Source of the DNA: Microbaculum marinum
GTDB lineage: Bacteria > Pseudomonadota > Alphaproteobacteria > Rhizobiales > Tepidamorphaceae
DNA: 64,000 nt
Strand: one strand, 5' to 3'
NCBI RefSeq assembly: GCF_042646165.1
Contig: NZ_JBHRTC010000016.1
The notes below the pieces were generated by a model. It was not told the origin of the DNA, ran no database searches, and saw only the letters and a program-made list of their open reading frames with translations. Shown here piece after piece: positions 17,411 to 26,696 of this stretch (position 1 is the first letter of the stretch; every line of letters starts with the position of its first letter). Made by a program: the position numbers and the translations under genes.

Positions 17411-17881
17411 CTATCCCTTTGCCGTAGTGGCGGGCTGCTTGCGCATGAACGCCTGCCGGGTGCAGACGCCCACGAGATCGCCATGCTGGTTGTAAGCGCG
17501 ATGCTCCAACTCGACGATGCCGGCGTCCGGCCGTGACTTCGATTCGCGGCGCGATTTCACCTCGGTCTCCACACGGATCGTGTCGCCGTGGAAGACAGGC
17601 TTGGGGAACTTCACATCGCTCATGCCGAGATTGGCGATCGTCGTGCCGATCGTGGTGTCGTTCACCGAAATGCCAATCATCAGCCCCAGGGTGAAGAGCG
17701 AGTTGACCAGCGGCTTGCCGAACTCCGAGTTCTTCTCGGCGAAGTCGAAGTCGATGTGCAGCGGCTGCGTATTGTGGGTGAGGCAGGAGAACAGGATGTT
17801 GTCGGATTCCGTCACCGTTCGCCTGATGGCGTGATCGAAAATCCGGCCGGGTTCGAACTCCTCGTACCAGAGACCGCCCAT
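17411..17881 (-). CDS. MaoC family dehydratase
   Basis: A 156-residue hotdog-fold enoyl-CoA hydratase. The R-hydratase signature is visible as DNILFSCLTHNTQPLHID near residue 27 (Asp and His pair) with GKPLVNSLFTLGLMIG after it. It hydrates a short acyl-CoA; being adjacent to the CitE-like lyase it probably supplies or drains the lyase substrate. It is too short for the roughly 340-residue mesaconyl-CoA hydratase. The next gene starts four bases after its stop. Confidence 0.88.
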   Translation of the reverse strand: MGGLWYEEFEPGRIFDHAIRRTVTESDNILFSCLTHNTQPLHIDFDFAEKNSEFGKPLVNSLFTLGLMIGISVNDTTIGTTIANLGMSDVKFPKPVFHGDTIRVETEVKSRRESKSRPDAGIVELEHRAYNQHGDLVGVCTRQAFMRKQPATTAKG

Positions 17882-17989
17882 CGATTCCCTCCCAGTGTGT
17901 TGTCGTTCTGTAAAGCAGCGGCGACAGCATTAACAAGCCGTTTACCACGTTTCGCAGAACGCGGAGCCACAGGGAAGGGCGGCGTAGGA

Positions 17990-18781
17990 TCAGTAGCCGA
18001 ACTGCTCGGCGAGGATGCGCTCGTCGAGATTGTGGCCGGGATCGAACATCATGAGCGCCTCGGCCGCGGCCATCTCCTCGATGTGCACGTGGACGACGGA
18101 TCGGGTCTCCTGATGGTCGGCGACCGCGCTTACGGGCCGCTTCTGCGGATCGAGAATCTCGATATCGATCTGAGCGTTGTCCGGCAACAAGGCCCCGCGC
18201 CATCGGCGCGGCCGGAACGGGCTGATCGGGGTCAGCGCCAGGAGCGGCGAATTGATCGGGATGATCGGACCGTGCGCCGACAGATTGTAGGCCGTCGACC
18301 CGGCCGGCGTCGCCACCAGTATGCCGTCGCAGATCAGTTCGGCGAGTCTGACCTTGCCGTCGATCAGGACGCGCAGCTTGGCCGCCTGGTGGGTCTGGCG
18401 GAGCAGGGAGACCTCGTTGATGGCCAGTTCCTCGTGCGTCTTGCCGGAGATATCCGTGGCCCTCATCACCAGCGGATGCATGACCGTGGTTTCGGCTTCC
18501 GCGAGGCGCTGGACGAGATCGTCTTCGGAGTACTCGTTCATCAGGAAGCCCACCGAGCCGCGGTTCATCCCGTAGATCGGCTTGCCGGTGTTCATGAACC
18601 TGTGCAGCATCTGCAGCATGAAGCCGTCGCCGCCGAGCGCGACGATGACGTCCGCATCCATGGGGTCGACGCCGTCGTACCTAGCGGAAAGCCGTCCGCA
18701 TGCCGATTCGGCCTCCTCGATCGGGCTGGCCAGGAATGCGATCGAGCGGAAGGCGTTGCGGGACTTCTCGGTATCGGCCAT
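17990..18781 (-). CDS. nadK: NAD kinase
   Basis: Phosphorylates NAD to NADP. The protein is 263 residues, with the family motif VALGGDGFML near residue 50 (GGDG), NRGSVGFL near residue 73, LINEVSL-type AINEVSLL and the TPAGSTAYNLSAHGP segment near residue 160. It is monocistronic, divergent from cutA, with only 71 bases between the two start codons. Confidence 0.95.
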   Translation of the reverse strand: MADTEKSRNAFRSIAFLASPIEEAESACGRLSARYDGVDPMDADVIVALGGDGFMLQMLHRFMNTGKPIYGMNRGSVGFLMNEYSEDDLVQRLAEAETTVMHPLVMRATDISGKTHEELAINEVSLLRQTHQAAKLRVLIDGKVRLAELICDGILVATPAGSTAYNLSAHGPIIPINSPLLALTPISPFRPRRWRGALLPDNAQIDIEILDPQKRPVSAVADHQETRSVVHVHIEEMAAAEALMMFDPGHNLDERILAEQFGY

Positions 18782-18852
18782 CGGTTTGCCACTGAGCGAA
18801 GGGAGCCGGCACTATAACGTCAGGACGGCCCAAGCCAACGGGAGACGCGGAC

Positions 18853-19188
18853 ATGATCGACACGGACGATCCGATACGGCTGATCTATTCGACTTTCGCC
18901 ACGATCGAGGATGCCGAGAGATGCGGCAGCGCACTGGTCACGCAGAAGCTCGCGGCGTGCGTCAACATCCTGCCGCGCATGATCTCGATCTACGAGTGGA
19001 ACGCCGCGCTCTCCCACGAGGAGGAAGTCGTGATGATCGTCAAGACCCGGCAGGCAGTCCTCGAGCGGGCGCTGACAGCATTGCAGGATCTGCACCCCTA
19101 CGACACACCGGCGCTGATCGTCCTGGACACCGTGTCGGTCAATCCTGCCTACGCCGACTGGCTGCGGGCGCAGACCAGGGCTTCCTGA
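18853..19188 (+). CDS. cutA: Divalent-cation tolerance protein CutA
   Basis: A 111-residue trimeric ferredoxin-like protein. The motifs KLAACVNILPRMISIYEW near residue 32 and the closing HPYDTPALIVLDTVSVNPAYADWL are typical. CutA1 was linked to copper tolerance in E. coli, but the molecular role remains unclear. It is close to nadK (divergent) and convergent with the membrane dehydratase gene, whose stop is 18 bases away. Confidence 0.93.
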   Translation: MIDTDDPIRLIYSTFATIEDAERCGSALVTQKLAACVNILPRMISIYEWNAALSHEEEVVMIVKTRQAVLERALTALQDLHPYDTPALIVLDTVSVNPAYADWLRAQTRAS

Positions 19189-19206
19189 CTTCGTTCGGTT
19201 GGCGGA

Positions 19207-21138
19207 TCAGTTGGGTCGCTGCGGCGAATATTCCGGCACGAGCGCCACGAGTCGCGACAGCATGGCAGCGTCATCGCTTTCGCGGGTTGTCGCCTGAAGC
19301 CGCTTGATTTCCTCGATATACGCTTCGGGCACGATGCTGCGCGGTTCGGCGGACAGAATGCCTTCCAGCTCCGTGGTGTGCAGCGGCTCGCTCTGGTCGA
19401 ACAGTTCCTCGTGCAGCTTTTCGCCTTCGCGTACGCCGGTGAACTCGATCGCGATGTCCCGGCCTGGCTCGAAACCGGCAAGGCGGATCATCTGTTCGGC
19501 GATATCGACAATCCGCACCGGCTCGCCCATGTCGAGTACGAATATGGAGATCCGGCTGCGCGTGCTCAGACCCAGCGCCGAGGCCATCAGCACCAGGCTG
19601 ACCGCCTCCTTGATCGTCATGAAGTAGCGCTTCATGTCGGGATGGGTGACCGTGATCGGCCCGCCCTGTTCGAGCTGCTCCTGAAACAGCGGCACCACCG
19701 ATCCGCTCGAGCCCAGCACGTTGCCGAACCGCACCGACATGAAGCGCGTCTCGTGGCTGCCGTTGCCGTTCGCCCGATTGCCGGCGGCGTGGCCCAGCGC
19801 GTCCAGGACCTCGCAGTAGCTTTCCGCGGCGCGCTTCGTCGCCCCCATCACGGAAATCGGCTGTACGGCCTTGTCGGTCGAAATCATCACCATCGCCTTG
19901 GCGCCGAATTTGCGGGCGGCATCGGCGACATTGACGGTCCCGATGGTGTTGGTGAGGATTCCCTCGGCGATGTGACGCTCTACGATAGGGACGTGCTTGA
20001 GCGCGGCGGCGTGGAATACGAGGTCCGGCTTGAACTGCTCGATGACCTGGGAAATCTTGCGGCGATCCCGCACGTCGCAAAGCCGCCCCTCGACCGGCAC
20101 GCCGGGGAAATCGCGCTGCAGGTCCTTGGTGATGCCATAGAGCGCGAACTCGGAGTGCTCTACGATGAGCAGCCGCCGGCAGCTCATGCCGGCGATCTGG
20201 CGGCAGAGCTCGCTGCCGACGGTGCCGCCGCCGCCCGTGACGAGAACGCGCTGGCCGTCGATCAGCTTGCGGATGATCGTATAGTCGAGTTCGCGGGTCG
20301 TGCGCCCCAGCAGATCCTCGATATTGATCGGGGTCAGCTTGATCCGTCCGTCCCCGTCCGGTCCGTCCATGGCCGGGCGGAGGATCCGCTCGACGCTCAG
20401 GCCAAGCTTGCGCGCCTGAACGATGAGCGTCTCGATGTCACGCTCCTTCGTCAGCGCCTCGTTGGTCAGGATCAGGCGTCGCGGCAGCTGGCCGCGCTGG
20501 GCAAGGCGCTGGACGATGCGCTCGATGTCCGACGAATGTCCGAGCACCGGTACGTTGCGGATGCGGTGACCGATATGGGCCTGCTTTGTCGACAGCATGC
20601 CGACCGGCTTGAGCAGCTCCGATCCGTTGGTTTCCAGGGACCGTATGATGATCTCCGCCTCGTTGCCGGATCCTGCGATGAGCACGGGAATTGCCGCGCG
20701 ACGGGATCGGTAGCCGCGCTTCAGCAAACGCTGGTCCCGGTAGACGCGGTAGAGCATGCGCGGGCCGCCGAGCAGGGCGGTCAGGATGAACCAGTCCGTG
20801 AAAACGATCGTGCGCGGGACGACGATCGCCCCGCGGGAGGCGAAATCCAGCACGACAAGGAACACGGTGACGGAGGTCACCGCCTTGACGATGTTGACCA
20901 GGTCGGGAATCGAGGCGAAGCGCCAGATGCCGGCATAAAGCCCGAACGCCCAATAGGCGATCGCAGCGAACGGAAGCACCGCCGCCAACAGGATGCCAAT
21001 TTCGTCGGCTCTGTAGGTGAAGGCGTCCGGACCGAACCGGATGTAGTAGCCGATCACGATCGACGCCACCGTCATGACGAGGTCGTGGGTAAAGGCGGCC
21101 AACCGTTTCGGTGTCAGCGGGCTCGGGGCAAAACGCAT
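19207..21138 (-). CDS. Membrane-bound nucleotide-sugar 4,6-dehydratase (PglF/CapD-type polysaccharide biosynthesis protein)
   Basis: A 643-residue protein. Four hydrophobic segments in the first 120 residues and a CoA-binding-like region precede an SDR domain from about residue 285. There, GGGGTVGSELCRQIAG binds NAD and STDKAVQPISVMGATKRAAE carries the modified YxxxK (Met in place of Tyr), as in PglF-type inverting dehydratases. It should convert UDP-GlcNAc to a 4-keto-6-deoxy sugar at the inner membrane. The aminotransferase and small sugar transferase nearby fit a PglF-PglE-PglC series. It is transcribed away from the O-antigen ligase side of the locus, after a 140-base gap. Confidence 0.88.
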   Translation of the reverse strand: MRFAPSPLTPKRLAAFTHDLVMTVASIVIGYYIRFGPDAFTYRADEIGILLAAVLPFAAIAYWAFGLYAGIWRFASIPDLVNIVKAVTSVTVFLVVLDFASRGAIVVPRTIVFTDWFILTALLGGPRMLYRVYRDQRLLKRGYRSRRAAIPVLIAGSGNEAEIIIRSLETNGSELLKPVGMLSTKQAHIGHRIRNVPVLGHSSDIERIVQRLAQRGQLPRRLILTNEALTKERDIETLIVQARKLGLSVERILRPAMDGPDGDGRIKLTPINIEDLLGRTTRELDYTIIRKLIDGQRVLVTGGGGTVGSELCRQIAGMSCRRLLIVEHSEFALYGITKDLQRDFPGVPVEGRLCDVRDRRKISQVIEQFKPDLVFHAAALKHVPIVERHIAEGILTNTIGTVNVADAARKFGAKAMVMISTDKAVQPISVMGATKRAAESYCEVLDALGHAAGNRANGNGSHETRFMSVRFGNVLGSSGSVVPLFQEQLEQGGPITVTHPDMKRYFMTIKEAVSLVLMASALGLSTRSRISIFVLDMGEPVRIVDIAEQMIRLAGFEPGRDIAIEFTGVREGEKLHEELFDQSEPLHTTELEGILSAEPRSIVPEAYIEEIKRLQATTRESDDAAMLSRLVALVPEYSPQRPN

Positions 21139-21278
21139 ACGATTCTGCGTGACTCGATAATGGGTTTAGGTAGTCCTTACACCCTCGGGTCGTGGCGTCC
21201 AACCGTCTTGTTGTAACGCCTTGTCCATGCCCGATCGGCCCGGACGTACAATCCCTGGTGGCGAAATGAGCCGATCGA

Positions 21279-22598
21279 TCAATCCGACGATGCAGGAGTC
21301 GCTGCTTCGCGGCCACCGGCGCCGCGGGCGCCCGGATACTCCTCGCGAATATTGAAGAGGGCTACCAGCAGCATGAGGAGGCTGATCCACCAGGTTTGCC
21401 ACGCGCCGTGGCTGACCATCGAGATCGCGAGAGTGGCAGCCGCCGCCCCGTAGGCATAGGGGCGCCGGGCGGCGGGCATCCGGCCGATGCCCAGTATGAT
21501 GCCGATCATGGCGATCGCGGCGAGAAGGACGCCGATGGCCCCCAGTTCGACCCATATCTGCAGGATGGGATTGTGCGGGTGATGAACCGGACCGATCGTC
21601 CAGGTGACCCCTGGAAGTTCCCTCAGGCCGAAGTAGCGCGACGCCTCGAGGCCCCAGCCGAAAACGGGGTGCTCCAGGGCGGCGCGGGAAAATGCCTCCC
21701 AGATCTCGAGGCGCCGTTCCGTACTCATGTCGACCATGGTGTCGACCCCGGTCTCGATTGCGAGATCGGAAATCAGCTTGGCCGTCATGGGCATGGCCAC
21801 GAACGCCGCTGCCGTTACGGCGACCACGCCGAACGCCGCGAGCCGGTTGCTGATGTAGGCAAGGGCGAGAACGAAAAGGCCCGCGGCGATGGCGAACAGC
21901 GAGGCGAGGCTGCTCGAGACGGCCACCGCACAGACGACCAGTGCGAGCACGCCGACCTTCTGGAGCGTCGCAAACCGGCCGGTAGTCACTGCCAGAGCGG
22001 GCCACATCAACAGGCTGACCGTCACGACCGAACGGTTCAGGTAGGCGGGATTGGCACCATAGAAATAGCTGCGCAAAACGCCGGACGTGCCCAGTTCCAC
22101 GATCAGGATCGTTGCCGCCAGTGCGATTCCGAACGGTGCGGTATAGCGCAACCTGTCTTCGTCCAGCGGTGGCATCAGGCGCAGCAACACCACGACGATG
22201 ACGAACGTGATCAGCATCTTGATCGCCTGATCCGCCGCGAACTCCGGTTCGATCGCCCAGAATGCCGAAGCGCCCGCGTACAGGATCAGGGCGAGAACGC
22301 TGAGCGCCCAGTAAGGCAAGGACGCCGGATTGAGCGCGAATTTCGTCCCCTCGCGGACGGACATGCCGCGTCCCTCGAAGCTGACGGCGAAGCCGTAGAG
22401 CATCGTGAACAGCAGCGCGAAGAGAAGCACCGTCGGCAGGGCGCGGCTGGAATAGATCACCACGACGGGCGCCGCGATGAGCAGCGTGAACAGGGCGGCA
22501 TCGGAAAAAAAGCGCGCGCCCACCGCCGACACGAAGGTTTGAAACATCCGGCACAGGCCGTGCACATCCTGCACAAGGTGACGCCAGACAAGTCGCAC
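21279..22598 (-). CDS. O-antigen ligase / polymerase family protein (Wzy_C)
   Basis: A polytopic membrane protein of about 439 residues with 11-12 hydrophobic segments. The large periplasmic loop carries HPVFGWGLEASRYFG and HHPHNPILQIWVELGAIG, the conserved Arg/His-rich region of the WaaL/Wzy_C family. It attaches or polymerises lipid-linked glycans in the periplasm. Start choice is uncertain: GTG 22598 has an AAGGA site, ATG 22547 lies closer to the first membrane segment, and longer frames are unlikely. It is divergent from the aminotransferase operon. Confidence 0.83.
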   Translation of the reverse strand: MRLVWRHLVQDVHGLCRMFQTFVSAVGARFFSDAALFTLLIAAPVVVIYSSRALPTVLLFALLFTMLYGFAVSFEGRGMSVREGTKFALNPASLPYWALSVLALILYAGASAFWAIEPEFAADQAIKMLITFVIVVVLLRLMPPLDEDRLRYTAPFGIALAATILIVELGTSGVLRSYFYGANPAYLNRSVVTVSLLMWPALAVTTGRFATLQKVGVLALVVCAVAVSSSLASLFAIAAGLFVLALAYISNRLAAFGVVAVTAAAFVAMPMTAKLISDLAIETGVDTMVDMSTERRLEIWEAFSRAALEHPVFGWGLEASRYFGLRELPGVTWTIGPVHHPHNPILQIWVELGAIGVLLAAIAMIGIILGIGRMPAARRPYAYGAAAATLAISMVSHGAWQTWWISLLMLLVALFNIREEYPGARGAGGREAATPASSD

Positions 22599-22765
22599 GT
22601 TCAGGACGTTCCTTCGGGAATGCTGTTGGCCAGCAGGTCGACGACGGCGCTTATACGGCGGGCGACCGGGCGGGAAAAGTGTTGATCGGGCAGACGCGGG
22701 GCGGTTAGGTGCCCGACTGAGCCGAGGCGGCTTCCACAGCAAGGCATAGCAAAGCGTCACCGACG

Positions 22766-23953
22766 ATGTCGATGAGAGATTCCATCAAGGTTCCCTTCTT
22801 TCGTCCTTCGATCGGCGATGAGGAGATCGAGGAGGTCGTCGCCACGCTGCGCGGCGGCTGGCTGACAACGGGGGATCGCGCGCGCCGGTTCGAAGATGGT
22901 TTTGCCGACTTTCTGGGCGGCAATGTGGAAGCGATCGCGGTGAATTCCGCCACAGCCGGCTTGCACCTGGCGCTGGAGGCGCTGGGCATTGGTCCCGGCG
23001 ACGAGGTGATCGTGCCGGACCTGACGTTCACGGCAACCGCCGAGGTGGTGCGATACCTCGGCGCGGAGGTGAAACTGGTCGATGTCGACCCCGAAACGCT
23101 GTGCATGGATCCAGACAGGTTCGCCGACGCGATCAGCGGGCGAACCCGCGCGGTGATGCCGGTTCACTACGGTGGGCTGTCCTGCGACATGGACCGTCTC
23201 GGCCGGATCGCAGCGAGCAACGGCATCGAGATCGTCGAGGATGCGGCTCACGCGCTGCCGACGCGCTGGAATGGCAGGCTGATCGGGGCTCTCGGTACGG
23301 CCGCCGCGGTATTCAGCTTCTACGCCAACAAGACGATCACGACGGGGGAGGGCGGCATGCTCGTGACGTCCCGCCGCGAGATCGCGGAGCGCGCCCGCAT
23401 CATGCGGTTGCACGGCATCGACCGGGATTCCTTCGACCGTTTCAGCCGCCCCGGGGCGGGCTGGCGCTACGACATCGTCGCGCCGGGCTTCAAGTACAAC
23501 CTGTCGGACCTTGCCGCCGGTGTCGGTCTGCGGCAACTGCGGAAGGCGGACTTGTTTCGCGACCAGCGGGAGGCGGTCGCCGCGCGATATTTCGAAGCAT
23601 TCTCGGACCTGCCGCTGCGGCTGCCGGCCCGCGGCGCCCAGGGGGGGCATGCCTGGCACCTGTTTGCGGTCCGGCTCGAGCCGGACGCACCCGTCGACCG
23701 CGATGGCTTCATCGCACTGCTGACGGAACGAGGGATCGGTTCGAGCGTCCACTATGCGCCACTGCACCAGATGACCTATTGGAAGGAACGCTACGGCTTG
23801 AAAGCTGAGGATTTTCCGGTCGCCGAGGACGCCTTCAGAAGTCTTGTTACCCTGCCTCTGTTCCCGGCCATGCGCGACGAAGAGATCGATGCCGTGACAG
23901 GCGCGGTGCGCGACATTCTGACCGCCGGACGGCAGGTTGCTGCCGGAGCCTGA
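22766..23953 (+). CDS. DegT/DnrJ/EryC1/StrS aminotransferase
   Basis: A PLP enzyme of 395 residues that aminates keto-sugars on nucleotide carriers. The PLP lysine is in FYANKTITTGEGGM near residue 190; EDAAHALPTRWNGRLIG holds the ring-contacting Asp/His; FKYNLSDLAAGVGLRQL is also typical. With the nearby 4,6-dehydratase it likely makes a UDP-4-amino-4,6-dideoxy sugar (PglE-like). It leads a tight three-gene operon; the downstream sulfotransferase start is 8 bases past its stop. Confidence 0.92.
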   Translation: MSMRDSIKVPFFRPSIGDEEIEEVVATLRGGWLTTGDRARRFEDGFADFLGGNVEAIAVNSATAGLHLALEALGIGPGDEVIVPDLTFTATAEVVRYLGAEVKLVDVDPETLCMDPDRFADAISGRTRAVMPVHYGGLSCDMDRLGRIAASNGIEIVEDAAHALPTRWNGRLIGALGTAAAVFSFYANKTITTGEGGMLVTSRREIAERARIMRLHGIDRDSFDRFSRPGAGWRYDIVAPGFKYNLSDLAAGVGLRQLRKADLFRDQREAVAARYFEAFSDLPLRLPARGAQGGHAWHLFAVRLEPDAPVDRDGFIALLTERGIGSSVHYAPLHQMTYWKERYGLKAEDFPVAEDAFRSLVTLPLFPAMRDEEIDAVTGAVRDILTAGRQVAAGA

Positions 23954-23960
23954 GGTCGCC

Positions 23961-24833
23961 GTGGCAGACGCCGCCCCCCGTTTCGTCGTCGTCCTCGGTC
24001 CCGCGCGTTCCGGAACGACCTTGCTCAGGGACCTGATAGCCGCACATCCGGCCGTCGCCGGGGTGCCGTTCGACGTCAACCACATCTGGCGGACAGGCAA
24101 CGAGGCGCATCCCGACGACGCCTTCCCCGCCGAGGCTGCAAGACCGGAACCGGCCCGCCGGATCCGGGAGCGCCTGACGGCGCTGGCAATGCGAAATGCC
24201 GGTTCGTCACCCGTGTCGGGCGCGCGATGGATCGCCGAAAAGACCGTGGGCAACGCCCTGCGCCCGGATTTCGTCGATCGGGTGCTGCCGGACGCTACCT
24301 ACGTGCGCATCGTTCGCGATCCGCGGCACACGATCCCGTCCTCGATAGCGGCATGGAAGGCGCCGCAGGACCTCGGCTACCTCGCCCGCAAGGCGCGGTA
24401 CTTCGATGCGCGCGACATCGGCTATATGGCCTGGTACGGGATGAACGCGGTGGCAGGCCGGCTTCGACACGGGCGCGGCGTCAAGGTTTGGGGCGCGCGC
24501 TACCCCGGCATTCAGGACGATCTTGCCCTGTACAGCCTGGAAACGGTGTGTGCGCGCCAGTGGCTTGCCGCCATCGGCTCGATCGACCGGTTTTTCGGTG
24601 CGTTGCCCGCGGATCGGGGGATATCGCTGCGCTACGAAGACCTCACGTCCGGTCCGGAGAGCCTGGCGCAGGTCTGGTCGTTTCTCGGCGTTGCGGATGA
24701 CGCGCTGGCGCGGACGGTCTTCTCCGGGCGCGTAAGAGAAGCGACCGGGAGAACCTCTGCGCTTCCCGATGCGATCACCGGGGACACCCGGGCCGCCGTC
24801 GAGGCAAAGATGGCTGAACTCGGCTATGTTTGA
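23961..24833 (+). CDS. Sulfotransferase family protein
   Basis: A 290-residue predicted cytosolic sulfotransferase using PAPS. The 5'-phosphosulfate loop GPARSGTTLLRDLIAAHP is near residue 12 and the 3'-phosphate motif VRIVRDPRHTIPSSI near residue 115, with LRYEDLTSGPE as the third conserved block. I take GTG 23961, preceded by GAGG, over the TTG at 23937 that overlaps the aminotransferase. It sits between an aminotransferase and a sugar transferase, so it probably sulfates a sugar or lipid-linked glycan of this locus; the acceptor is inferred only. Confidence 0.87.
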   Translation: MADAAPRFVVVLGPARSGTTLLRDLIAAHPAVAGVPFDVNHIWRTGNEAHPDDAFPAEAARPEPARRIRERLTALAMRNAGSSPVSGARWIAEKTVGNALRPDFVDRVLPDATYVRIVRDPRHTIPSSIAAWKAPQDLGYLARKARYFDARDIGYMAWYGMNAVAGRLRHGRGVKVWGARYPGIQDDLALYSLETVCARQWLAAIGSIDRFFGALPADRGISLRYEDLTSGPESLAQVWSFLGVADDALARTVFSGRVREATGRTSALPDAITGDTRAAVEAKMAELGYV

Positions 24834-24839
24834 GGCGTC

Positions 24840-25439
24840 ATGCGCGGGGACCTGACGAAACGGCTGTTCGACATCGCGGCGAGCTTTGCGGGCATCGTCG
24901 TCCTGTCGCCGGTCATGGCCGCAATCGCCGTTGCTGTCCTGATCGATTCCGGACCGCCGGTATTCTTCTCGCAGGTGCGCATCGGCCGGGGAGGCGTGCC
25001 GTTCCGGATGCACAAGTTCCGTTCGATGCGTCCCGGGCCGGGGCTGCAGGTCACCGCCGGCGGCGATCCGCGCATTACCCGGGTCGGCGCCTTCCTGCGC
25101 CACTACAAGCTGGATGAACTGCCGCAGCTCTGGGATATCCTGCGCGGCAAGATGTCGTTGGTGGGACCGCGGCCCGAAGTGCCTGCGATGTTCGCCCGCT
25201 ATCCGGCGGAAAGCCGCGAAAAGGTGGTTTCCGTGCGGCCGGGCATCACCGACCTGGCGACCCTGGAATACCGGCACGAGGAAGAGATTCTCGCCCGTGC
25301 CGAAGATCCCGAAAGAACGTATATCGAGGAGATCGTGCCAAGGAAGGTGGCGCTGTATCTGGAATACGTCGACCGGCGCAGCTTCCGGCTCGATCTTGCG
25401 ATTATCCGGCGAACGATTAAGGCGCTGTACTCTGACTGA
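24840..25439 (+). CDS. Sugar transferase (PglC-type monotopic phosphoglycosyl transferase)
   Basis: A 199-residue enzyme that moves a phosphosugar from UDP to undecaprenyl phosphate, starting glycan synthesis. One N-terminal re-entrant hydrophobic helix (about 14-36) is followed by KFRSM near residue 60 and LRHYKLDELPQLWDILRGKMSLVGPRPE with the Asp-Glu catalytic pair. It lacks the large N-terminal membrane domain of WbaP, so it matches the minimal PglC form. It starts 6 bases after the sulfotransferase stop. Confidence 0.92.
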   Translation: MRGDLTKRLFDIAASFAGIVVLSPVMAAIAVAVLIDSGPPVFFSQVRIGRGGVPFRMHKFRSMRPGPGLQVTAGGDPRITRVGAFLRHYKLDELPQLWDILRGKMSLVGPRPEVPAMFARYPAESREKVVSVRPGITDLATLEYRHEEEILARAEDPERTYIEEIVPRKVALYLEYVDRRSFRLDLAIIRRTIKALYSD

Positions 25440-25471
25440 CCGTGGCCGGCCTTCGCTTCTGGCAAGGCGCC

Positions 25472-26677
25472 TCAGTCGGCCACGAAAGTGTCTATAAGGC
25501 GCACCCATCGTTCGCGGATCGCCTCGCGTCCGAAATCGCGGGCAGCCAGCGCCTCCATGCGCTCCTTGATGCCGGCTTCTCCGGAGAACGTGTCGCGCGC
25601 CCTCCTGATCACATCGGCGACCGCCGACGCGTCGCCGAGGACGGCGATACCGGCATCGTTGCCGCGCAGGTAGTGGGCGAGATCGCTTTCGGCTTCGATC
25701 AGTGCGAGGACCGGCAGACCGGCGGCAAGGTAGGTCATGAGCTTGCTGGGGTAGGACACCCGGTACATGCCGGGAACCAGCGAAATGACGCCGAGATCGG
25801 CGGTTCGGGTAAGCTGGAACGCTTCATTCGACGGCAGGCGCTCGTTGAAGTGGACATGCTTGAGCCCCCGCTGGCGAACCGTTTCGCGCAGCGTCTCCTC
25901 CATCACGCCGGATCCGATGAATTCCAGCGAGATGCCCTCCGCAGGATCGATCAGCGCCATCGCCTCGACCAGCAGCTGGAGGTTCTGGAACCTGCCGATA
26001 TTGCCCGAGAACACCAGGCGGAAATCGCTCGTTTCGAGCCGTTTGGGCGGAGAAGTGTCGGATTTCAGTTCCTGCTGGACGAAATTGTTGATGACGTGAA
26101 AGGCAACGGCGCCGTTGCCGCCACGATCCGCGACCGTGCGCATCATGTCCTCGGAGAGAACGACGACGGCCGACGCGCTGCGGCAGGTCCAGGAATCAAT
26201 GGTAGCGAGGACGCCGATCAAGGCCCGCTTGAGCGCGCCTGGCGGACGCGGCGAAGCATGGCGCCAGACTTCCGGATAGACGTCCTGCATGTGGTAGAGC
26301 AGTCGCGCCCCGCATGCGCGTGCCGACACCATGGCATTGAAGCCGCTGTAGACGGGCGGCAGCGTGTTGGCCCAGACGAGATCGAAGCGGTGGCGCGCCG
26401 CATACGAGAAGGCCGAAACCTGGAAGAGCAGGGCGTTGACCGACCGCATGAACATGCCGCCCGTTTCGGCCGGCAGCGGCAGGCGTATGATACGGACGCC
26501 GCCCTTGAACTCGCGCTTCGGCAGGGCTGCGGACTTGCGGCCTTGATAGGACGGCTGAGCCGTAACCACGAAGACCCGGTGGCCGCGTGCGGCGAGGTGC
26601 TCGGCGATCGTCCTCAGCATCGATCCGAGCGGCGGGGTATCGGGCCAGTAGTGCCGGTAGATGATCAGGATCTTCAA
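25472..26677 (-). CDS. Glycosyltransferase family 4 protein (WbuB-like)
   Basis: A 401-residue GT-B enzyme. The N-terminal domain starts MKILIIYRHYWPDTPPLGS, with YHMQDVYPEVW near residue 130, and the C-terminal nucleotide-sugar domain holds LVFSGNIGRFQNLQLLVEA and YPSKLMTYLAAGLPVLALIEAES. These words fit the WbuB/FucNAc-transferase-like group often coupled to UDP-FucNAc genes. It follows the CapG-like gene by 19 bases and ends the capF-capG-glycosyltransferase operon, so transfer of FucNAc is a reasonable inference. Confidence 0.9.
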   Translation of the reverse strand: MKILIIYRHYWPDTPPLGSMLRTIAEHLAARGHRVFVVTAQPSYQGRKSAALPKREFKGGVRIIRLPLPAETGGMFMRSVNALLFQVSAFSYAARHRFDLVWANTLPPVYSGFNAMVSARACGARLLYHMQDVYPEVWRHASPRPPGALKRALIGVLATIDSWTCRSASAVVVLSEDMMRTVADRGGNGAVAFHVINNFVQQELKSDTSPPKRLETSDFRLVFSGNIGRFQNLQLLVEAMALIDPAEGISLEFIGSGVMEETLRETVRQRGLKHVHFNERLPSNEAFQLTRTADLGVISLVPGMYRVSYPSKLMTYLAAGLPVLALIEAESDLAHYLRGNDAGIAVLGDASAVADVIRRARDTFSGEAGIKERMEALAARDFGREAIRERWVRLIDTFVAD

Positions 26678-26696
26678 CGCCGCCCCCGGTCGCTGG

